Shown: piece by piece, positions 56,451-64,000 of the stretch
Layout: each line of letters starts with the position of its first letter
Position numbering within the stretch: the stretch's first letter is position 1
Source: an uncultured Collinsella sp.
GTDB lineage: Bacteria > Actinomycetota > Coriobacteriia > Coriobacteriales > Coriobacteriaceae
Direction: 5' to 3'
NCBI GenBank assembly: GCA_900541035.1
Contig: UQIN01000003.1
Span: forward strand, 1 to 64,000
Length of the DNA stretch: 64,000 nt
Made by a program: the position numbers and the translations under genes
The notes under the pieces: generated by a model
What the model saw: only the letters and a program-made list of their open reading frames with translations
What the model was told of the DNA's origin: nothing
Databases searched by the model: none

Positions 56451-57077
56451 ATGGCAAAGTTTGAAGTAAAGAACAGCGAGGGCAAGAAGGTCGCCGAGGC
56501 CGAGCTCGCCGCTGAGGTGTACGGCATCGAGCCGAACATCCACGTTATGCACCACATCGTCAAGTGCCAGATGGCCTCTTGGCGTCAGGGCACCCAGTCC
56601 GCTAAGGGCCGCTCTGAGGTTTCCGGTGGCGGCAAGAAGCCTTGGCGTCAGAAGGGCACCGGCCGTGCCCGCCAGGGTTCCATCCGTGCTGCCCAGTGGC
56701 GTCACGGTGGCGTTGTCTTCGCTCCCAAGCCCCGTTCCTACGCTAAGCGTATGAACAACAAGGAGGTCAAGCTGGCTATGCGCTCCGCGCTGTCCGCCAA
56801 GCTGGCCGATGGCGAGCTCGTGCTCGTCGACGACTACGGCTTCGAGAAGCCTTCCACCAAGGCTGCCGTTGCCATGCTCAAGGCTCTCGGCCTTGAGGGC
56901 AAGCGTCTGACCATCATCGTTCGCGATGAGGACGTCAACGCCTACCTGTCGTTCCGCAACATTCCCAAGACGTTCATCATCACTGCCGACGAGGCCAACA
57001 CCTACGATCTCGTCAACAACAACGCCGTGCTGATGCCCGCCGACATCGCCGCTCACTTCGGGGAGGTGCTTGCTTAA
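56451..57077 (+). CDS. rplD: 50S ribosomal protein L4
   Basis: The 208-residue L4 lines the exit tunnel. It begins MAKFEVKNSEGKKVAEAELAAEVYG and carries the tunnel-loop core KKPWRQKGTGRARQGSIRAAQWRHGGVVF. AAGGAG precedes the ATG. rplW follows with no gap. Confidence 0.97.
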   Translation: MAKFEVKNSEGKKVAEAELAAEVYGIEPNIHVMHHIVKCQMASWRQGTQSAKGRSEVSGGGKKPWRQKGTGRARQGSIRAAQWRHGGVVFAPKPRSYAKRMNNKEVKLAMRSALSAKLADGELVLVDDYGFEKPSTKAAVAMLKALGLEGKRLTIIVRDEDVNAYLSFRNIPKTFIITADEANTYDLVNNNAVLMPADIAAHFGEVLA

Positions 57078-57365
57078 ATGACCGCCCACGAGATCATCAT
57101 CCGTCCGATCGTGTCCGAGCGTTCCTTCTCCGGCATGGAGCAGAACAAGTACACGTTCGAGGTCGCCAAGGATGCTAACAAGTATCAGATCAAGGACGCT
57201 GTCGAGGAGATCTTCGGCGTCAAGGTCGTTCGCGTGAACACCCTGACGGTCAAGCCCAAGACCAAGCGCGTGCGCTATGTCGCCGGCAAGACCCGTTCTT
57301 GGAAGAAGGCCATCGTCACGCTGGCCGAGGGCGACACCATCGAGGTCTTTGGCAACCAGGCCTAA
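57078..57365 (+). CDS. rplW: 50S ribosomal protein L23
   Basis: The 95-residue L23 sits at the exit-tunnel mouth, where trigger factor and SRP dock. It shows IIRPIVSERSFSGMEQNKYTFEVA and VVRVNTLTVKPKTKRVRYVAGK. The ATG directly follows the rplD stop. A hairpin and an internal promoter separate it from rplB. Confidence 0.97.
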   Translation: MTAHEIIIRPIVSERSFSGMEQNKYTFEVAKDANKYQIKDAVEEIFGVKVVRVNTLTVKPKTKRVRYVAGKTRSWKKAIVTLAEGDTIEVFGNQA

Positions 57366-57382
57366 GACTCGCTGCTGTTGAG

Positions 57383-57424
57383 TGAGCTCATGCCTCCCAA
57401 ATAGGGGAGGCGAGAGCTCAAGGT
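57383..57424 (+). terminator. Hairpin between rplW and rplB
   Basis: TGAGCTC (57383-57389) with GAGCTCA (57414-57420), and CCTCCC with GGGGAGG inside, followed by a weak AGGTTTT. Probably partial termination, consistent with the new promoter-like motif just downstream. Confidence 0.6.
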
Positions 57425-57440
57425 TTTGGGCGTATAAAAT

Positions 57441-57465
57441 GGACACGCCCGGAGCCGTGTATACG
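57441..57465 (+). promoter_or_regulatory. Shared ribosomal promoter motif, rplB copy (internal)
   Basis: A 25-nt match (22 identities) to the rplC promoter motif, GGACACGCCCGGAGCC... ending TATACG. It lies inside the 179-base rplW-rplB gap, 80 bases before rplB, so it likely marks an internal promoter. Confidence 0.6.
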
Positions 57466-57544
57466 TCCGGTGTCATCGCACCCGAGGCAGAACCTCGAAT
57501 CCCTGTCTGCGATGGCTAACGGATTCATATTGAAAGGGATTGTA

Positions 57545-58375
57545 ATGGCTGTAAAGCACCTTAAGCCGACCTCCGCTGGTAGGCGTTGGCAGACGATCTC
57601 CGACTTCTCCGAGATCACCTGCACCAAGCCCGAGAAGTCTCTTCTCGAGCCCCTGCCCAAGAAGGCCGGTCGTAACAACAACGGCCGCATCACCACCCGC
57701 CACCAGGGCGGCGGCGTGAAGCGTCGTTATCGCGTGATCGACTTCAAGCGCAACAAGGACGGCGTGCCCGCCAAGGTTGCCACGATCGAGTACGATCCGA
57801 ACCGTTCCGCTCGCATCGCTCTGCTGCACTACGCTGACGGTGAGAAGCGCTACATCCTGGCCCCCAAGGGTCTCGAGGTCGGTCAGACCATCATGTCCGG
57901 TTCTGACGCCGACATCAAGCCGGGCAACGCTCTGCCCCTCGCCGACATCCCCGTCGGTACGCTCATCCACGCCGTCGAGTTCCAGCCGGGCAAGGGCGCT
58001 GCTATCGCCCGTTCCGCCGGTAACTCCTGCCAGCTGATGGGTAAGGAGGGCAAGTACGCCATCGTCCGTATGCCTTCCTCCGAGATGCGCCGCATCCTCG
58101 TTACCTGCCGCGCCACCGTCGGTGAGGTCGGCAACGCCGATCACTCCAACATCGTCATCGGCAAGGCCGGCCGTAAGCGTCACATGAACGTGCGCCCGAC
58201 CGTCCGCGGTACCGTCATGAACCCTGTCGACCACCCGCACGGCGGTGGCGAGGGCAAGAACCACACCTCTGGTCGTCCCTCCGTTACCCCCTGGGGTAAG
58301 CCGACGAAGGGCCTTCGTACGCGCAAGAAGAAGAAGGTCTCGAACCAGCACATCATTCGTCGCCGTAAGAAGTAA
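57545..58375 (+). CDS. rplB: 50S ribosomal protein L2
   Basis: The 276-residue L2 is needed for subunit joining and peptidyl transfer. It begins MAVKHLKPTSAGRRWQTI and has NNNGRITTRHQGGGVKRRYR and PVDHPHGGGEGKNHTSGR, including the conserved His in HPHGGGEG. The ATG at 57545 follows GAAAGGG. Confidence 0.97.
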   Translation: MAVKHLKPTSAGRRWQTISDFSEITCTKPEKSLLEPLPKKAGRNNNGRITTRHQGGGVKRRYRVIDFKRNKDGVPAKVATIEYDPNRSARIALLHYADGEKRYILAPKGLEVGQTIMSGSDADIKPGNALPLADIPVGTLIHAVEFQPGKGAAIARSAGNSCQLMGKEGKYAIVRMPSSEMRRILVTCRATVGEVGNADHSNIVIGKAGRKRHMNVRPTVRGTVMNPVDHPHGGGEGKNHTSGRPSVTPWGKPTKGLRTRKKKKVSNQHIIRRRKK

Positions 58376-58407
58376 TTTCGGATACCGAGTTTTAGGAGAA
58401 AGCACTT

Positions 58408-58668
58408 ATGAGCAGAAGTCTCAAAAAGGGCCCGTTCGTGGAGACTCGCCTTCTCTCGCGTATCACCGCGATGAACGAGGCTGGCAAGAAGGACGTCGTG
58501 AAGACCTGGTCCCGCGCGTCCACCATCTTCCCCGAGATGGTTGGTCACACCATCGCCGTCCACGACGGCCGCAAGCATGTGCCCGTGTATGTTACCGAGT
58601 CCATGGTTGGTCACAAGCTCGGCGAGTTCGCGCCGACTCGTACGTTCCGTGGCCACAAGGCCAAATAG
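58408..58668 (+). CDS. rpsS: 30S ribosomal protein S19
   Basis: The 86-residue S19 of the small-subunit head starts MSRSLKKGPFVETRLL and contains TWSRASTIFPEMVGHTIAVHDGRKHVPVYV and the terminal PTRTFRGHKAK. AGGAG precedes the ATG. It lies in the standard order between rplB and rplV. Confidence 0.97.
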   Translation: MSRSLKKGPFVETRLLSRITAMNEAGKKDVVKTWSRASTIFPEMVGHTIAVHDGRKHVPVYVTESMVGHKLGEFAPTRTFRGHKAK

Positions 58669-58682
58669 GGGGTTAACCGTAA

Positions 58683-59054
58683 ATGGCAACTAAGTCTATT
58701 GAAACTGAGGCCACCGAGGTTCGCGCCGTCGCTAAGTACGTGCGTGTTTCCCCCAGCAAGGCCCGCCTGGTGGTCGATCTGATCCGCCGCAAGCCTGTCG
58801 CTCAGGCCTTCGACATCCTCCACTTCTGCGACCGCGCCGTCGCCGTGGATGTCGAGAAGGTTCTCCGTTCCGCCGTTGCGAACGCCGAGAACAACAACGG
58901 TCTGCGTGCCGACAACCTGGTTGTCGCCGCTGCCTATGTTGACGAGGGTCCGACGCTTAAGCGCATCCGTCCCCGCGCCAAGGGTTCCGCTTCTCGCATT
59001 CTGAAGCGTACTTCCCACATCACCGTCGTCGTTGCTCCTCGAAAGGAGGCGTAA
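58683..59054 (+). CDS. rplV: 50S ribosomal protein L22
   Basis: The 123-residue L22 has a long beta-hairpin in the exit tunnel that contacts macrolides. It shows AVAKYVRVSPSKARLVVDLIRRKPV and the hairpin GPTLKRIRPRAKGSASRILKRTSHI. It lies 14 bases after rpsS with GGGGG upstream. Confidence 0.97.
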   Translation: MATKSIETEATEVRAVAKYVRVSPSKARLVVDLIRRKPVAQAFDILHFCDRAVAVDVEKVLRSAVANAENNNGLRADNLVVAAAYVDEGPTLKRIRPRAKGSASRILKRTSHITVVVAPRKEA

Positions 59055-59060
59055 AGCTGT

Positions 59061-59771
59061 ATGGGTCAGAAAGTCTACCCCACCGGCTTCCGTCTTGGCA
59101 TCACCGAGAACTGGCGCTCCCGCTGGTTCGCAGAGAAGGATTACGCTAAGACCCTCGGTAACGATCTCGAGATCCGCAAGTACCTCGAGAAGCGTCTTTC
59201 CCGCGCAGCTGTCTCCCGTGTCGAGATCGAGCGCGCTGGCGACAAGGTGAAGGTCATCATCCTCACCGCTCGCCCCGGCGTTGTCATCGGTAAGAAGGGT
59301 GCCGAGATCGATACCCTCCGCACCGAGCTCGAGAAGGTCGCTGGCGTCTCCAAGGGCCAGCTCTCCGTCGACGTTGTCGAGATCAAGCGCCCCGAGCTCG
59401 ACGCTAACCTCGTTGCTCAGTCCATTGCTGAGCAGCTCGAGGGCCGCGTTGCCTTCCGTCGCGCTATGCGCAAGGCTGTCCAGTCCGCCCGCAAGGCCGG
59501 CGCCAAGGGCATCCGTATCCAGTGCTCCGGTCGTCTCGGCGGTGCCGAGATGGGCCGTCGTGAGTGGTACCGCGAGGGTCGCGTGCCTCTGCACACCCTC
59601 CGTGCCAAGATCGACTACGGCACGGCTGTCGCCAGCACCACCATGGGCGCTTGCGGCGTGAAGGTCTGGATCTACCTGGGCGAGAAGCTCCCGGGCCAGC
59701 CTGTTCCCAACCCTGCACTCGAGGGCTCTTCCCGTCCTCGTCGTCGTAACTCCGAGAGGAGGGGTCAGTAG
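59061..59771 (+). CDS. rpsC: 30S ribosomal protein S3
   Basis: The 236-residue S3 helps unwind mRNA at the entry site. It begins MGQKVYPTGFRLGITENWRSRW, contains the KH-domain VVIGKKGAEIDTLR and the signature GRLGGAEMGRREWYREGRVPLHTLRAKIDYG. GGAGG precedes the ATG. It overlaps rplP by one base. Confidence 0.97.
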   Translation: MGQKVYPTGFRLGITENWRSRWFAEKDYAKTLGNDLEIRKYLEKRLSRAAVSRVEIERAGDKVKVIILTARPGVVIGKKGAEIDTLRTELEKVAGVSKGQLSVDVVEIKRPELDANLVAQSIAEQLEGRVAFRRAMRKAVQSARKAGAKGIRIQCSGRLGGAEMGRREWYREGRVPLHTLRAKIDYGTAVASTTMGACGVKVWIYLGEKLPGQPVPNPALEGSSRPRRRNSERRGQ

Positions 59772-60274
59772 TGCTTGCCCCTAAGCGTATTCTTCACCGC
59801 AAGGTGCAGCGTGGCTCCATGAAGGGCCAGGCCAAGGGTAATACCGAGCTGCATTTCGGCGAGTTTGGTATCCAGGCTCTCGAGGCCCATTGGATCACCA
59901 ACCGTCAGATCGAGGCCGCTCGTATTGCCATGACCCGCTACATGAAGCGTGGCGGTCGTGTCTACATCACGATCTTCCCCGATAAGCCCATCACCAAGAA
60001 GCCCGCTGAGACTCGCATGGGTTCTGGTAAGGGTAACCCCGAGGAGTGGGTGGCCGTCGTCAAGCCCGGCCGCATCATGTTCGAGGTCAAGGGCGTGCCC
60101 GAGGAGGTCGCTCGCGAGGCTCTGCGTCTTGCACAGCACAAGCTTCCCATCAAGACCAAGATTGTTGCTGCCAAGAACGCTGAGCAGCGCATCGAGAAGG
60201 AGATGGCTGAGGAGGCCGCTCTCGAGGCCAAGTGGGCTGCTGAGGACGCCGCCGCCGCCAAGGAGGAGAACTAA
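59771..60274 (+). CDS. rplP: 50S ribosomal protein L16 with C-terminal extension
   Basis: The 167-residue L16 organises the A-site tRNA region. It begins MLAPKRILHRKVQRGSMKG (GTG start overlapping the rpsC stop) and contains RYMKRGGRVYITIFPDKPITKKPAETRMGSGKGNPEEW. It is about 25-30 residues longer than typical L16; the extra is an acidic, Ala/Glu-rich helix (MAEEAALEAKWAAEDAAAA). It overlaps rpmC by one base. Confidence 0.96.
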   Translation: MLAPKRILHRKVQRGSMKGQAKGNTELHFGEFGIQALEAHWITNRQIEAARIAMTRYMKRGGRVYITIFPDKPITKKPAETRMGSGKGNPEEWVAVVKPGRIMFEVKGVPEEVAREALRLAQHKLPIKTKIVAAKNAEQRIEKEMAEEAALEAKWAAEDAAAAKEEN

Positions 60275-60489
60275 TGAAGCCCGCAGAGATTCGTGAGCTC
60301 TCGGACGCTCAGCTCGTTGAGAAGCTGAAGGAAATGCGCGCCGAGCTCTTTAACCTTCGTTTCCAGATGGCCACCAGCCAGCTGGACAACACCGCTCGCG
60401 TCAACACCGTGAAGAAGGACATCGCTCGCGTCCTCACGGAGCAGCGCGCCCGCGAGATCGCAGCGGAGAAGTCCGCTGTCGCCGAGTAG
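60274..60489 (+). CDS. rpmC: 50S ribosomal protein L29
   Basis: The 71-residue two-helix L29 near the tunnel exit starts MKPAEIRELSDAQLVEKLKEM and has ELFNLRFQMATSQLDNTARV. It is translationally coupled to rplP through a TAATG overlap and followed by rpsQ in the usual order. Confidence 0.96.
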   Translation: MKPAEIRELSDAQLVEKLKEMRAELFNLRFQMATSQLDNTARVNTVKKDIARVLTEQRAREIAAEKSAVAE

Positions 60490-60505
60490 GACCTAAGGAG
60501 AGAAC

Positions 60506-60766
60506 ATGACTGATTCGCGTAACTCGCGTAAGGTCCGTACGGGTGTCGTTACCTCCGTCTCCGGTGCCAAGACCATTGTTGTCACCATCACCGAGCGCAA
60601 GCGTCACCCCAAGTACGGCAAGATGATGACCAGCTCCAAGAAGCTGCACGCTCACGACGAGGAGTGCACGGCTGGCGTGGGCGATACCGTCCGCGTTATG
60701 GAGACCCGTCCTATGTCCAAGATGAAGCGTTGGCGCCTCATCGAGGTCGTCGAGCGCGCTAAATAA
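60506..60766 (+). CDS. rpsQ: 30S ribosomal protein S17
   Basis: The 86-residue S17 OB-fold protein shows KVRTGVVTSVSGAKTIVVTI and KKLHAHDEECTAGVGDTVRVMETRPMSKMKRWRL. AAGGAG precedes the ATG. A 118-base gap to rplN follows, wider than elsewhere in the operon; it contains an imperfect inverted repeat (TATGCCTGGCTTGCATA, 60807-60823). Confidence 0.96.
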   Translation: MTDSRNSRKVRTGVVTSVSGAKTIVVTITERKRHPKYGKMMTSSKKLHAHDEECTAGVGDTVRVMETRPMSKMKRWRLIEVVERAK

Positions 60767-60884
60767 GCAGTCGCTCTTACGACTTGTACGTTTCCGAAGA
60801 TGTGCGTATGCCTGGCTTGCATACCACGGGCCGCATAAAGGCTGCGCACCTCTCTTCGGTTCTTAGTTCGGAGGAACATCTACC

Positions 60885-61253
60885 ATGATTCAGATGCAAA
60901 CCATGCTGAACGTCGCCGACAACTCCGGCGCTCGCAAGATTCGCTGCATCAAGGTGCTTGGCGGTTCCAAGCGTCGTTATGCAGGCATCGGCGATGTGTT
61001 CATCGGTGCTGTCCAGGAGGCTACCCCTGGCGCCAACGTCAAGAAGAAGGACGTTGTCCGTTGCGTCGTCGTTCGCACCGTTAAGGAGATCCGCCGCAAG
61101 GATGGCTCCTACATTCGCTTTGATGAGAACGCCTGCGTTGTCATCAACAACGATGGTTCGCCCGTCGGTACCCGTATCTTCGGGCCCGTCGCTCGCGAGC
61201 TTCGTGACAAGAAGTACATGAAGATCGTCTCGCTCGCTCCCGAGACCCTGTAG
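60885..61253 (+). CDS. rplN: 50S ribosomal protein L14
   Basis: The 122-residue L14 at the subunit interface begins MIQMQTMLNVADNSGARKI and contains the L14 signature RKDGSYIRFDENACVVINNDGSPVGTRIFGPVAREL. CGGAGG precedes the ATG. rplX follows after 13 bases. Confidence 0.97.
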   Translation: MIQMQTMLNVADNSGARKIRCIKVLGGSKRRYAGIGDVFIGAVQEATPGANVKKKDVVRCVVVRTVKEIRRKDGSYIRFDENACVVINNDGSPVGTRIFGPVARELRDKKYMKIVSLAPETL

Positions 61254-61266
61254 TTAGGGGAGATAT

Positions 61267-61572
61267 ATGTATATCAAGAAGGGCGATAAGGTCCAGGTTC
61301 TCTCTGGTAAGGATCGCGGCAAGCAGGGCGTTGTCCTGCGTGCTCTCCCCGCCGAGAACAAGGTCGTTGTCGAGGGCGTTTCGGTCGTCAAGAAGGCCGT
61401 CAAGCCCAACGCTGCCAACCAGCAGGGCGGCATCGTTTCGCAGGAGGCTCCCATCGACGCCTCCAACGTCAATCTCGTTTGCCCCGAGTGCGGTAAGGTT
61501 ACCCGCGTCGGTCACGAGAAGGACGGCAAGAACAAGCTGCGCGTCTGCAAGAAGTGCGGCCACAAGTTCTAA
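61267..61572 (+). CDS. rplX: 50S ribosomal protein L24 with zinc ribbon
   Basis: The 101-residue L24 assembly initiator has the KOW motif (KKGDKVQVLSGKDRGKQGVVL) and a C-terminal four-cysteine ribbon (CPECGKVTRVG...CKKCGHKF), the zinc-binding form. GGGGAG precedes the ATG. In most bacteria rplE follows directly; here a terminator and unrelated genes follow. Confidence 0.97.
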   Translation: MYIKKGDKVQVLSGKDRGKQGVVLRALPAENKVVVEGVSVVKKAVKPNAANQQGGIVSQEAPIDASNVNLVCPECGKVTRVGHEKDGKNKLRVCKKCGHKF

Positions 61573-61598
61573 GCTGCCCGCAACATCAAGTTGCTAGC

Positions 61599-61632
61599 AA
61601 AGGCCCGGATGCCACGGCACCCGGGCCTTTTT
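61599..61632 (+). terminator. Rho-independent terminator after rplX
   Basis: AAAGGCCCGG pairs with CCGGGCCTTT (61599-61608 and 61621-61630) with inner pairing TGCC/GGCA, then TTTCT. It ends the ribosomal transcript in mid-superoperon. Confidence 0.92.
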
Positions 61633-61638
61633 CTATCC

Positions 61639-61669
61639 CCACTCATTTGGGACAGACTTAAATGAGTGG
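61639..61669. repeat. Family A palindrome, copy 8
   Basis: CCACTCATTT (61639-61648) is exactly inverted at 61660-61669 around GGGACAGACTT. The core is the same GGGACAG; the arms are new. Confidence 0.85.
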
Positions 61670-61677
61670 CCGTTGAA

Positions 61678-61800
61678 ATGCCGGCACCTGGGGGCGTTCA
61701 TTTTCTGTCGGCAGCTGGGGACGACCATTCATTGGGGACAGACTTAAATGACCAGTCGTTGGGGGGACAGTCTCTATGTGCCGGCAGTTTGGGACGATCC
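61678..61800. repeat. Cluster of GGGACAG cores and a GCCGGCA direct repeat
   Basis: A second palindrome (TCATT-GGGGACAGACTT-AAATGA, 61728-61750) shares its core and inner arm with copy 8, and another GGGGGACAG lies at 61762-61770. Three related direct repeats interleave with them: GCCGGCACCTGGGGGCG (from 61679), GTCGGCAGCTGGGGACG (from 61707) and GCCGGCAGTTTGGGACG (from 61779). Confidence 0.65.
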
Positions 61801-61901
61801 TTTGATGTCTGATGCCCCCAGAGGGGTGAAGTAATACAGCTGGGTCTGTCTTTTAGGGCTTTGGTGTTCCGCCCCTTTATGTTTCACAAGGATCGTCGCA
61901 T

Positions 61902-61943
61902 GCGCATTTACGCGCATAGCCTTGCGCGACAATGCGCATAGCC
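61902..61943. promoter_or_regulatory. GCGCATAGCC operator-like repeats
   Basis: GCGCATAGCC occurs at 61912-61921 and 61934-61943, exactly 22 bp (two helical turns) apart, with a further GCGCAT at 61902-61907. They lie about 140-180 bases upstream of the oxidoreductase gene. The DeoR-type regulator two genes away could bind here. Confidence 0.45.
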
Positions 61944-62080
61944 GCGCAAACATCTGCCAACTATGGCTAAATAATGACCGATAAGCAAATAAATACGCAA
62001 ACACGAGCAGATACGCGCGCAATTGTGCGACTATAGGTTTGTTAGAAATGAAGGACTTCCGATGACTCAGGAGGCACATC

Positions 62081-63160
62081 ATGGCAGATTCCAAACAGGC
62101 TCCGCTCTACGCCGAGGCAGCCGCAAAGGCGGCGTTTGCCTCGGTCCAGAATCAGCCGTTCCCAAACGACATCTTTACGGCTCCCGAGCTTCGTTGGGCT
62201 GTAATTGGGTGTGGCGTTATCGCCAACCAGATGGCTCAGTCTCTCGCCCTTGCCGGCCGAAAGCTCGCGGGCGTTGCCAACCGCACGCTGTCCAAGGCTC
62301 AGGCTTTTGCAGAGCAGTATGGCGTTGAGAAGGTCTATGGCACGGTCGAGGATCTCTACGCCGATCCGGACATTGACGCAGTCTATATCACCACGCCGCA
62401 CAACACGCATATCACCTATCTGCGAGCCGCTCTGGCAGCTGGCAAGCACGTGCTCTGCGAGAAGGCCATTACCCTCAATTCCGCCGAGCTTGACGAGGCC
62501 CGCGCCATTGCCGACGAGCACAACGTGGTCCTTATGGACGCCACCACGGTGCTTCACATGCCCTTGTATCAGGAGCTGCGTCGTCGCATGGATGTCGGCG
62601 AGTTCGGCCGCATGAATCTCGCTCAGCTCAACTTTGGCAGCTATAAGGAGTACGGCGACCTGACCAACCGCTTCTACAACCGTAGCCTTGCCGGTGGCGC
62701 CATGCTCGACATTGGCGTGTATGCGCTCTCCGTTATGCGCCTCTTTATGGCGAGCCAGCCCGCTGAGGTTGTCTCGCTGGGCAACACCTGTGAGACCGGT
62801 GTCGACGTTGCGGGCGGCATTGTCTGCCGTAACGCCGAGCAGCAGCTGGGTGTTGTGAGCCTCACGCTCCACTCCAAGCAGCCCAAGCGCTCGGTCATCA
62901 GCTTCGACAAGTGCTATATCGAGGTCAACGAGTATCCGCGCGCCGATCACGCGACCATCGTGTGGACTGTGGACGGCCACCGCGAGGAGGTCCACGCCGG
63001 CACCGAAGCTTACGCCCTTTGCTATGAGATGGCCGATCTTGAGAAGGCCGTTGCCGGCGACGACTCCAAGCGCGAGCTGCTGGATTATGCTTCTGATGTT
63101 ATGGAGCTTATGACCAAGCTCCGCGCCGATTGGGGAGTCGTGTACCCCGAGGAGGAGTAA
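62081..63160 (+). CDS. Gfo/Idh/MocA family oxidoreductase
   Basis: A 359-residue NAD(P)-dependent dehydrogenase, probably acting on a sugar or inositol derivative. The Rossmann motif VIGCGVIANQMAQ begins near residue 40 after an N-terminal extension of about 35 residues, EKAITL gives the catalytic lysine, and GGAMLDIGVYAL the substrate-binding helix. AGGAGG precedes the ATG. The DeoR regulator starts 3 bases after its stop. Confidence 0.88.
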   Translation: MADSKQAPLYAEAAAKAAFASVQNQPFPNDIFTAPELRWAVIGCGVIANQMAQSLALAGRKLAGVANRTLSKAQAFAEQYGVEKVYGTVEDLYADPDIDAVYITTPHNTHITYLRAALAAGKHVLCEKAITLNSAELDEARAIADEHNVVLMDATTVLHMPLYQELRRRMDVGEFGRMNLAQLNFGSYKEYGDLTNRFYNRSLAGGAMLDIGVYALSVMRLFMASQPAEVVSLGNTCETGVDVAGGIVCRNAEQQLGVVSLTLHSKQPKRSVISFDKCYIEVNEYPRADHATIVWTVDGHREEVHAGTEAYALCYEMADLEKAVAGDDSKRELLDYASDVMELMTKLRADWGVVYPEEE

Positions 63161-63163
63161 GCG

Positions 63164-63910
63164 ATGCTTGCGGAAGATAGGCTCAATGCGATCGTGTCGA
63201 TGGTGCAGCAGGCCGGCTCGGTTACCGTGCCGGAACTTGCCGAGGCCCTGGGCGTGACACCGTCCACCATTCTCCGTGACTTGCAAACGCTCGACCGCGC
63301 GCACCGTATCGCCAAGGTGCACGGAGGTGCGACGAGTCTGGAGCGCGCGCACGTGACGCGCGACTTGACGATCAGCGAACGCAGTGATCTCCATAACGAT
63401 GACAAGGAGCGCATCTGTGCTCGTGCCGCGGCCCTGGTGGAGCCCGATAGCTTTGTGTATATCGATTCGGGCTCAACGACCCTCAAGCTCATCGAGCATC
63501 TTCCGCGTCTCGACGGCGTCACCTATGTGACCGATTCCGTGCTCCATGCTCAGCACCTTGCTTTGCGCGGCATGCGTACCGTGGTGCTGGGCGGCGAGCT
63601 CAAACCCGAGACCGAGGCGCTCGTTGGCCCCGATGCCTTGGCAACCCTGGACCGCTATAACTTCAACTGCGGCTTTTGGGGATCCAACGGCATCGCGGCC
63701 GAGCAAGGTCTCACCACACCGGATATCGAGGAAGCACAGGTCAAGCGTATCTCGATGCGCCATACCGCCAAACGCTTCGTAATCTCGGACGCCAGTAAAT
63801 TTGGCATGGTGGCGCCCGTCAAGTTCGCGGACTTCCGCGACGCAACGATTATTACCGCAGGCGAGGTCCCCGCCAAGTACCGGGCAATGGACAACGTCAT
63901 CACGGTCTAG
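63164..63910 (+). CDS. DeoR/GlpR family transcriptional regulator
   Basis: A 248-residue repressor. The N-terminal winged helix (SVTVPELAEALGVTPSTILRDLQTLDRAHRIAKVHGGA) is the DeoR signature; the C-terminal sugar-phosphate sensor has YIDSGSTTLKLIEHL, GGELKPETEALVG and GIAAEQGLTTPDIEEAQVKR. It probably controls the oxidoreductase operon and itself, responding to a phosphorylated sugar. A family A palindrome lies 22 bases after the stop. Confidence 0.9.
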   Translation: MLAEDRLNAIVSMVQQAGSVTVPELAEALGVTPSTILRDLQTLDRAHRIAKVHGGATSLERAHVTRDLTISERSDLHNDDKERICARAAALVEPDSFVYIDSGSTTLKLIEHLPRLDGVTYVTDSVLHAQHLALRGMRTVVLGGELKPETEALVGPDALATLDRYNFNCGFWGSNGIAAEQGLTTPDIEEAQVKRISMRHTAKRFVISDASKFGMVAPVKFADFRDATIITAGEVPAKYRAMDNVITV

Positions 63911-63932
63911 CAGCAGGGGACGGGCTAAGGCC

Positions 63933-63971
63933 AAAACCACCACAAAGGGGCCTGTCCCCATTGTGGTGGTT
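63933..63971. repeat. Family A palindrome, copy 10
   Basis: AACCACCACAA (63935-63945) is exactly inverted at 63961-63971; AGGGG-CCTG-TCCCC forms the inner part. The outer arms are close to copy 1 and the CTGTCCCC core is kept. Confidence 0.9.
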
Positions 63972-64000
63972 AGCAACGGAAACCGAGTAGTTTTCTCAAT

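Noticed and set aside
61639..61800. Possible CRISPR array from the clustered repeats
   Set aside because: Repeats differ in length and spacing, spacers are not uniform, the units are palindromes with other copies across the window, and no cas gene is present.

Overview
The window is about 60% G+C and carries gene families and an arrangement typical of a Coriobacteriia actinobacterium. Collinsella or a close relative is the best fit, but this is inferred from gene content and style, not from an alignment. The backbone is the bacterial transcription/translation superoperon in its textbook order, all on the + strand: tuf (5' truncated), rpmG, tRNA-Trp, secE, nusG, rplK, rplA | rplJ, rplL | rpoB, rpoC | rpsL, rpsG, fusA, rpsJ | rplC, rplD, rplW, rplB, rpsS, rplV, rpsC, rplP, rpmC, rpsQ, rplN, rplX. 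The bars mark places where unrelated genes interrupt that order.

Island 1 (about 3.8-25.0 kb, rplA to rplJ) holds a metallophosphoesterase with a ParB-like/BMP fusion protein, an MscS channel, a wall-anchored 5'-nucleotidase, a three-gene ABC importer, a WYL-type regulator, asnS, a PTS EIIA, an esterase, a FeoA-FeoB fusion, an MFS exporter, a GH13 amylase, a deoxyinosine glycosylase, an unknown protein and an aminotransferase. galU sits between rplL and rpoB. An ECF sigma factor with its probable membrane anti-sigma sits between rpoC and rpsL. Island 2 (41.9-55.3 kb, rpsJ to rplC) carries birA and a complete divergent type II fatty-acid operon (fabH-acpP-fabK-fabD-fabG-fabF-accB-fabZ-accC-accDA), then a PTS EIIC, a CDF metal exporter and a histidine phosphatase. 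Island 3 (from 61.6 kb) starts with a Gfo/Idh oxidoreductase and a DeoR-type regulator.

The most unusual content is non-coding. There are at least four families of structured palindromic elements. Family A (about ten short palindromes around a GGGACAG/CTGTCCC core, arms differing from copy to copy but self-complementary) often starts exactly on a stop codon. Family B has three giant hairpins with a shared 63-67-nt core and locus-specific arms of 26-49 bp. All three B copies lie in the same orientation at the right-hand edge of an island, just upstream of a resuming ribosomal operon. Family C has two rod-like elements with several covarying stems, one of which contains the rpoC terminator. Element D is a single 22-bp perfect hairpin. 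A 25-nt promoter motif is shared by rplC and rplB and partly by rpsL.

Among proteins, the standout is RpoC, which carries near its C-terminus a helix-hairpin-helix domain that aligns without gaps to the alpha-subunit CTD and keeps its main DNA-contacting residues. Other fusions are FeoA-FeoB, AccD-AccA and ParB-like-BMP. No rRNA, CRISPR array, prophage or transposase gene was seen.
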